The notes beneath the pieces are model-generated. The model did not search any database, had not been told where the DNA came from, and worked only from the letters and a program-made list of their open reading frames with translations. From contig CAMASH010000024.1 in NCBI GenBank assembly GCA_945860745.1, positions 1 through 43,255 of the forward strand: DNA of 43,255 nt. Direction: 5' to 3'. The DNA is from Chthoniobacter flavus (GTDB lineage: Bacteria > Verrucomicrobiota > Verrucomicrobiia > Chthoniobacterales > Terrimicrobiaceae). Of this stretch, positions 39,629 to 43,255 are shown piece by piece. Position numbers and translations under genes: made by a program. The stretch's first letter is position 1, and the number at the start of each line of letters is the position of its first letter.

Positions 39629-40426
39629 ATGAAATACGCCATTCTCGGCGCGGGGAAAATGGCCCTCGCCCTCACTCACGGCATGTTGCGGGCCAAGCTC
39701 TGTGCAGCGGCGGATATCACGGCGGCCAGCCGGTCGAAGTCCGGGCTGCAGAATTTCGCTGCGGCCACGTCGGTCCGCACGGCGGCGTCCAACGCCGAGG
39801 CGGTGGGCGCGGCCGATGTGGTGCTGCTGTGCGTGAAGCCGGCCGACGGTTTGGCGGCATTGCACGAGGCCGGCGATGTTTGGAAGGGCAAGTTGCTCGT
39901 TTCGGTGGTGACGGGATTGAAGATCGTAAAACTGCGCGAGGCGGCGCCGGGCAGCCGGGTGATCCGCGCCATGCCGAACACCGCGGCGATGGTCGGCCTG
40001 AGCGCGACGGCCATTGCGAGCGGGGAAAAGGCCACCCGCGCAGACCTCAAGACGGCGGAACAGATTTTCCAGGCGGTTGGTGAGGTTTTCCCGGTGGATG
40101 AAAATCAGCTGGATGCCGTCACCGGACTCAGCGGCAGCGGACCGGCCTATATTTATCTGGTGATGGAGGCTCTCTCGGATGGCGGCGTGGCCGCTGGCCT
40201 GCCGCGCAAGCTGGCGCTCGATCTCGCCATCCAGACCGTGCTGGGCGCGGCCGGGATGGCGTCGTCCACCAAGGAACATCCCGCCGTCCTCCGCGAGATG
40301 GTGACGAGTCCGGGCGGCACCACGATCGCGGCACTGGGCGTGTTGGAAAAAGCCGCCGTGCGGTCGGCCTTCATCGATGCGGTCAAGGCGGCGGCGAAAC
40401 GCGCGAAGGAACTTTCCGGGGAGTGA
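39629..40426 (+). CDS. proC: Pyrroline-5-carboxylate reductase
   Basis: The 265-residue enzyme makes the last step of proline synthesis, reducing 1-pyrroline-5-carboxylate with NAD(P)H. The Rossmann start is M-K-Y-A-I-L-G-A-G-K-M-A. Then come V-L-L-C-V-K-P, I-R-A-M-P-N-T-A-A, and the C-terminal dimer and substrate region D-A-V-T-G-L-S-G-S-G-P-A-Y and V-T-S-P-G-G-T-T-I-A-A-L. ATG 39629 fits the family start. The TPR gene follows with a 4-base overlap. Confidence 0.95.
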   Translation: MKYAILGAGKMALALTHGMLRAKLCAAADITAASRSKSGLQNFAAATSVRTAASNAEAVGAADVVLLCVKPADGLAALHEAGDVWKGKLLVSVVTGLKIVKLREAAPGSRVIRAMPNTAAMVGLSATAIASGEKATRADLKTAEQIFQAVGEVFPVDENQLDAVTGLSGSGPAYIYLVMEALSDGGVAAGLPRKLALDLAIQTVLGAAGMASSTKEHPAVLREMVTSPGGTTIAALGVLEKAAVRSAFIDAVKAAAKRAKELSGE

Positions 40427-41103
40427 AACTTCTGTTTTGTTTTTTTGCACTGTTTCCATTTCTGGGAATGGCGCAGACCAACGCCCCGGCGGCTCCGCCC
40501 TCGAACGATGGCAAATACGTGCCCGACATCGCCCGGGAGGCCGCGGCGGAGGGCAATGCCGCCTTTAAAAACAAGGACCTTGTGCGCGCGGCGCGGGCCT
40601 ACAAAAAAGTCCTCGATCTGGCACCGGACAATCTGGTCGCGCTGATCAATCTGGGAGTGGTGGAATTTTCGCAGGGCAACTTTGCCGAGTCCGAATCGCT
40701 GCTCAAGCGGGCGGTCCAGCTCAAGCTCGACGCCGCGCCCGCCTGGCTGACCCTGGGCATGATGTCTATGGACCAGAACCGGCTGGACGAGGCCATGGCA
40801 GCGCTGGCCCAGGCCACGCTCTACGATCCGCGCAACGCGCGGGCGCGGAATTATCTGGGCGTGGTGGTTGGGCGCAAGGGCTGGATTGACGGCGCGCAAG
40901 CCGAACTGACCAAGGCGGTGGAACTCGATCCGTCCTACACCGACGCTCACTATAATCTGGCGGCGTTTTATCTGGAAAAAAAGCCGCCTTCCATCGAACT
41001 GGCCCGGCGGCACTACTATCGCGCGGTGGAACTCGGGGCGGAGAAGGATCCGGACATCGAGAAGATTCTCAATGCGGCCCCGGCACCGTCGGGCAAGGAA
41101 TAA
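40423..41103 (+). CDS. Secreted TPR protein
   Basis: 226 residues from a GTG that overlaps the proC stop (GTGA). A signal peptide (about 1-17, ending G-M-A-Q) leads to a short Ala/Pro linker. Four tetratricopeptide-like helix pairs follow (about 36-200), for example A-A-R-A-Y-K-K-V-L-D-L-A-P-D-N and Q-A-E-L-T-K-A-V-E-L-D-P-S-Y-T-D-A-H-Y-N-L-A. Probably a periplasmic or surface scaffold. Its coupling to proC seems incidental to function. Confidence 0.85.
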   Translation: MKLLFCFFALFPFLGMAQTNAPAAPPSNDGKYVPDIAREAAAEGNAAFKNKDLVRAARAYKKVLDLAPDNLVALINLGVVEFSQGNFAESESLLKRAVQLKLDAAPAWLTLGMMSMDQNRLDEAMAALAQATLYDPRNARARNYLGVVVGRKGWIDGAQAELTKAVELDPSYTDAHYNLAAFYLEKKPPSIELARRHYYRAVELGAEKDPDIEKILNAAPAPSGKE

Positions 41104-41124
41104 TCGGCATTCCGCTTTGCCGCA

Positions 41125-41530
41125 ATGGGTCGATGTGGTAGCCGATGGTCAACCGCGCAGGCCGCGTCCTCTGGGATCTGCGGCGGGGCGGCCGGCGAGG
41201 GGAAATATTTGCGCCTGGATGGTGATCAGGGCAACCAGATGGAACTGACGGGCGAGCGGATCGCGATTGATCCCAAAAAGAATTACCCCGCGGGCGGATG
41301 GTTCCGGTCTCAGCAGAACAACGGCAGCGCCCGCAGGGCCTGGCGCATTAACGATGCCAGAGGCAAGGAACCGGGCCGGTATTCTCCCAACGGCAATTTC
41401 AACGGCGACCGCTGGAACTACGGGGTCCAGCGTTTCGGACCGGGGAGAAATTCCGTGGATCTGCCCAAGACCGCGGCCTGGCTGGAACCCCAGGGGGAAT
41501 TCAGCGGACGCTGCAGGTTGGAGGGAATTG
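41125..41530 (+). pseudogene. Possible remnant of a secreted carbohydrate-binding protein
   Basis: About 130 codons read in one frame with protein-like character: G-K-Y-L-R-L-D-G-D-Q-G-N-Q-M-E-L-T-G-E-R, then N-Y-P-A-G-G-W-F-R-S-Q and R-A-W-R-I-N-D-A-R-G-K-E. The G-W-(F)-R-S plus W-R-x-x-D-A-x-G-K pattern resembles CBM4/9-like beta-sandwich domains of secreted glycan-binding proteins. No credible start, signal peptide or ribosome site precedes it, and the frame runs into a REP pair and the opposing yceI gene. It may be the broken middle of a larger gene. Confidence is low. Confidence 0.35.
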
Positions 41531-41600
41531 GTAGGGATGGCAGTCCCTTGCCGTCCGTCGATGGAGAAAAGTCGGACGCGAAGGGACTCGCGTCCCTCCC
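41531..41600. repeat. GTAG-headed inverted repeat pair 3' of yceI-like gene
   Basis: GTAGGGATGGCAGTCCCTTG on the left. On the other strand of the right half, GGGAGGGACGCGAGTCCCTT. Each half is an imperfect hairpin and the two are inverted to each other, as in the pair at 19998-20071. It ends 15 bases before the stop codon of the reverse-strand gene. Confidence 0.6.
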
Positions 41601-41615
41601 AGCAGACACGATGCC

Positions 41616-42230
41616 TCAGCCCTTCGGAGCGGCCCCGGCGATGCTGAGCGAAAGGGCGATCTCGTCCGAGACCTTTTCGAGCCTCTGGCCGGGCTGGATG
41701 TTGTAGTCGCTGCGCTTGATCTTGAACTCCGTGCGGATCACCAGCAAGTCGCCCTGGAGCTTTCCGCCGGTGCGGTCCCCCAGCTTGCCGGGCAGGTAGG
41801 TCACCTTGGCGTCCACCGTGATATCCTTGGACACGCCATTAAGGGTGAAGGTGCCGGTCACCTTGGCCTCGCCTTTGGTGTCCTTCTTCTCGATGTTGCT
41901 GATGGATTTGATCTCGAAAGTGATCTCGGGATGGGCCTTGGCGTTGAGCCATTTTTCGCCCACCAGGTGCTCCTTCATCAAAGGATTCGGGACGGTGAGG
42001 GAGTCGGTGGCGACGACGATCTTGCCCTTGGCCTCACCGGGGTTGGCCGGATCAATCGTGACCGTGCCGCTCACTCCGCTGGCCGTGCCGTTGATGGATT
42101 CGAGCGGGGCGTCGAGTTTGAAAACGACATTGTTGACGCCCATGGGGTCCTTGAAGTCGAAGGTGAGGGGTTCGGCGTGAACGGCGGTGAGGCCGATGGC
42201 GGTGATGGCGATGAGGCGGGTCAGTTTCAT
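41616..42230 (-). CDS. YceI family periplasmic protein
   Basis: 204 residues. A signal peptide (about 1-19) is followed by the YceI lipocalin-like barrel that binds isoprenoid chains. Typical pieces are G-T-V-T-I-D, the L-M-K-E-H-L-V-G-E-K-W-L-N-A-K-A-H-P-E-I-T-F segment, G-T-F-T-L-N-G-V-S-K-D-I-T and F-K-I-K-R-S-D-Y-N-I. The bound lipid and purpose are unknown. The start overlaps the stop of the small membrane protein gene (ATGA), and the two follow the NIL-domain gene. Confidence 0.9.
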   Translation of the reverse strand: MKLTRLIAITAIGLTAVHAEPLTFDFKDPMGVNNVVFKLDAPLESINGTASGVSGTVTIDPANPGEAKGKIVVATDSLTVPNPLMKEHLVGEKWLNAKAHPEITFEIKSISNIEKKDTKGEAKVTGTFTLNGVSKDITVDAKVTYLPGKLGDRTGGKLQGDLLVIRTEFKIKRSDYNIQPGQRLEKVSDEIALSLSIAGAAPKG

Positions 42231-42490
42231 GATTCGGGTTTGGCGGTGAATTTGGATACGATGAGTCCAAAGGTAAATAGCGTGCCGGACCCGATGAGGC
42301 CCGCGGCCAGAAAATCCACTCCCGGCACGAAACGGTGGTCATATTCCGTGAATTCGATTTCGGTCACGGGGTCGATTTTTTTCACCGGCACCTGGGTCAT
42401 GGACCAGCCCAGATGGGCGCCGAGGGCCAACCAGATCCCGATGACCGCGAGGTCGATGACGATCGTTAGCACCAGGAGCGTCCGGGTCAT
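42227..42490 (-). CDS. Small membrane protein
   Basis: 87 residues with two membrane helices (about 5-26 and 59-79) and a short loop D-P-V-T-E-I-E-F-T-E-Y-D-H-R-F-V-P-G. No family is recognised. Translationally coupled to the YceI gene by an ATGA overlap, and 6 bases after the NIL-domain gene, so all three form one operon. Confidence 0.75.
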   Translation of the reverse strand: MTRTLLVLTIVIDLAVIGIWLALGAHLGWSMTQVPVKKIDPVTEIEFTEYDHRFVPGVDFLAAGLIGSGTLFTFGLIVSKFTAKPES

Positions 42491-42496
42491 GGACGG

Positions 42497-42745
42497 TTAA
42501 CCCTCGATGGTGTTCATCTCGACCGGCTCGACCTTGATGCCGAGTTCCTCCAGCCACGCGATGGCGCGCTGGATTTCCTTGCGTTCGCCATCAAGTTCGA
42601 GGGAAACGAGTCCGATCTCCTCGGTCACGCTGGCCTGGCGGACATTCGTGACGACGGCAAAATCCTTGGCCAGCTCGTAAATGACCGGCCGGGTGATCAG
42701 GCGGGCCGGATACATCAGCCAAAGGCGGGTGACTTGCTGGGACAT
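42497..42745 (-). CDS. NIL-domain protein
   Basis: 82 residues, essentially one NIL domain: V-T-R-L-W-L-M-Y-P-A-R-L-I-T-R-P-V-I-Y-E-L, then E-I-G-L-V-S-L-E-L-D-G-E-R-K-E-I-Q-R-A-I-A-W-L-E-E-L-G-I-K-V-E-P. NIL is the small ferredoxin-like fold found at the C-terminus of methionine ABC importer ATPases, where it binds methionine. Stand-alone forms occur near ferredoxin-like and sulfur genes. First gene of the three-gene set with the small membrane protein and YceI. Confidence 0.85.
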   Translation of the reverse strand: MSQQVTRLWLMYPARLITRPVIYELAKDFAVVTNVRQASVTEEIGLVSLELDGERKEIQRAIAWLEELGIKVEPVEMNTIEG

Positions 42746-42796
42746 GAGGACAGGATAATGCCGAATGCCGAATGGGAAAGACAGAAAGTCCGGGGC

Positions 42797-43255
42797 TCAG
42801 GAGGCCTTTGCGCCGGTCTCTTTTTCCGGTGGTGGGGATTCTTCGGGGTCGTGCTTGCGGGACGCCGCCCTGGCGATCATGTTTTTTGAGGGCGGAAGGA
42901 TAGGTTTGAAGGTTTCCCCGTAGATGTCCCAGACGGTGAGAAAGAGTCCGCAGACGATGGGGCCAATGATGAAGCCGATGGGGCCGAAGAAGAACAAACC
43001 TCCCAGCGTGCCCAGAAGGATGAGCAAGTCCGGCATTTCGGCGTCTTTGCCGACCAGCGCAGGACGTAACACATTGTCAATCGTCCCCACGACCGCGGCA
43101 CACCAGATGCCGAGTAAGGTGGCCGCCAGGGGTTGTCCGCTCAGGTAAAGGTAGATCACCGCCGGCACCCAGATCAGCGCGGCTCCGATGCCGGGAATCA
43201 CGGAGAGAATGACCATGATCGTGCCCCAAAAGGCCACCCCATTGATGCCCGCAAA
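42797..43255 (-). CDS. AI-2E family transporter, C-terminal part (cut by window edge)
   Basis: The last 152 codons or so of a polytopic membrane protein. Helices carry G-I-N-G-V-A-F-W-G-T-I-M-V-I-L-S-V-I-P-G-I-G-A-A, the D-N-V-L-R-P-A-L-V-G motif and P-D-L-L-I-L-L-G-T-L-G-G-L-F-F-F-G-P-I-G-F-I-I-G-P. This is the UPF0118/PerM family, whose members export AI-2, sodium or other solutes, or have unknown cargo. A charged tail (R-K-H-D-P-E-E-S-P-P-P-E-K-E) ends the protein. Confidence 0.9.
   Translation of the reverse strand, partial: FAGINGVAFWGTIMVILSVIPGIGAALIWVPAVIYLYLSGQPLAATLLGIWCAAVVGTIDNVLRPALVGKDAEMPDLLILLGTLGGLFFFGPIGFIIGPIVCGLFLTVWDIYGETFKPILPPSKNMIARAASRKHDPEESPPPEKETGAKAS

Noticed and set aside
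1-43255. tRNA, rRNA, CRISPR, prophage or integrative-element att sites
   Set aside because: No cloverleaf with CCA-type arms, no evenly spaced identical repeats, and no phage structural or integrase genes were found, apart from the IS and the RAYT.

Overview
The window looks like chromosomal DNA of a Verrucomicrobiota-type bacterium. This is an inference. It rests on the mix of a prepilin with a C-terminal H-X9-DG motif, GTAG-type REP palindromes with a Y1 (RAYT) transposase, a deoxyhypusine-synthase-like enzyme, generally GC-rich DNA, and several secreted proteins and lipoproteins without a recognisable family. No rRNA, tRNA, CRISPR array or phage module was seen.

The left end (1-5.5 kb) is accessory DNA. 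It holds a truncated small gene behind a 17-bp palindrome, a RAYT bracketed by REP hairpins, an AAA_14/DUF4143 ATPase whose -10 box lies between two related palindromes, an AT-richer pair encoding a secreted protein and a prepilin-like protein, a coiled-coil/PD-(D/E)XK-like protein, and a decayed hicBA toxin-antitoxin pair cut short by a REP element.

From 5.7 to 24 kb the content is mostly housekeeping and envelope genes. These are a DUF697 protein with a broken P-loop, a BCP peroxiredoxin, an amidohydrolase, an AaeB/AaeX/AaeA-like efflux set interleaved with an unrecognised gene, a sugar porter, a glycosyltransferase-like protein, a primary-type sigma factor with its own promoter and terminator, photolyase, a lipoprotein hydrolase, an Mpv17-like/tilS/serS cluster and a CbpA-type DnaJ.

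From 24 to 28.6 kb lies a three-gene secreted-protein operon split by an insertion sequence. The IS is flanked by 18-bp direct repeats that include the stop codon of the upstream gene, so the ancestral junction can be read directly.

From 28.8 to 43.3 kb come pdxA, a tandem ABM-domain membrane protein, a decayed ferritin-like gene, a compact cluster (anti-sigma kinase, STAS protein, L,D-transpeptidase, aldo/keto-reductase homologue with missing catalytic residues, small lipoprotein), an opposing operon (183-residue protein, comEC, ABC ATPase), the deoxyhypusine-synthase-like gene, proC with a TPR protein, and a YceI/small membrane protein/NIL-domain group. The window ends inside an AI-2E-family transporter gene.

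The most notable themes are: at least two families of dispersed REP-like palindromes in gene gaps beside one RAYT; the palindrome pair over the promoter of the AAA ATPase; the IS with duplicated subterminal motifs and a long target duplication; and several genes caught in decay (hicB, hicA, ferritin-like, a possible carbohydrate-binding remnant). Coordinates of starts were refined from internal ATG/GTG/TTG codons where the longest open frame runs into upstream genes or repeats.
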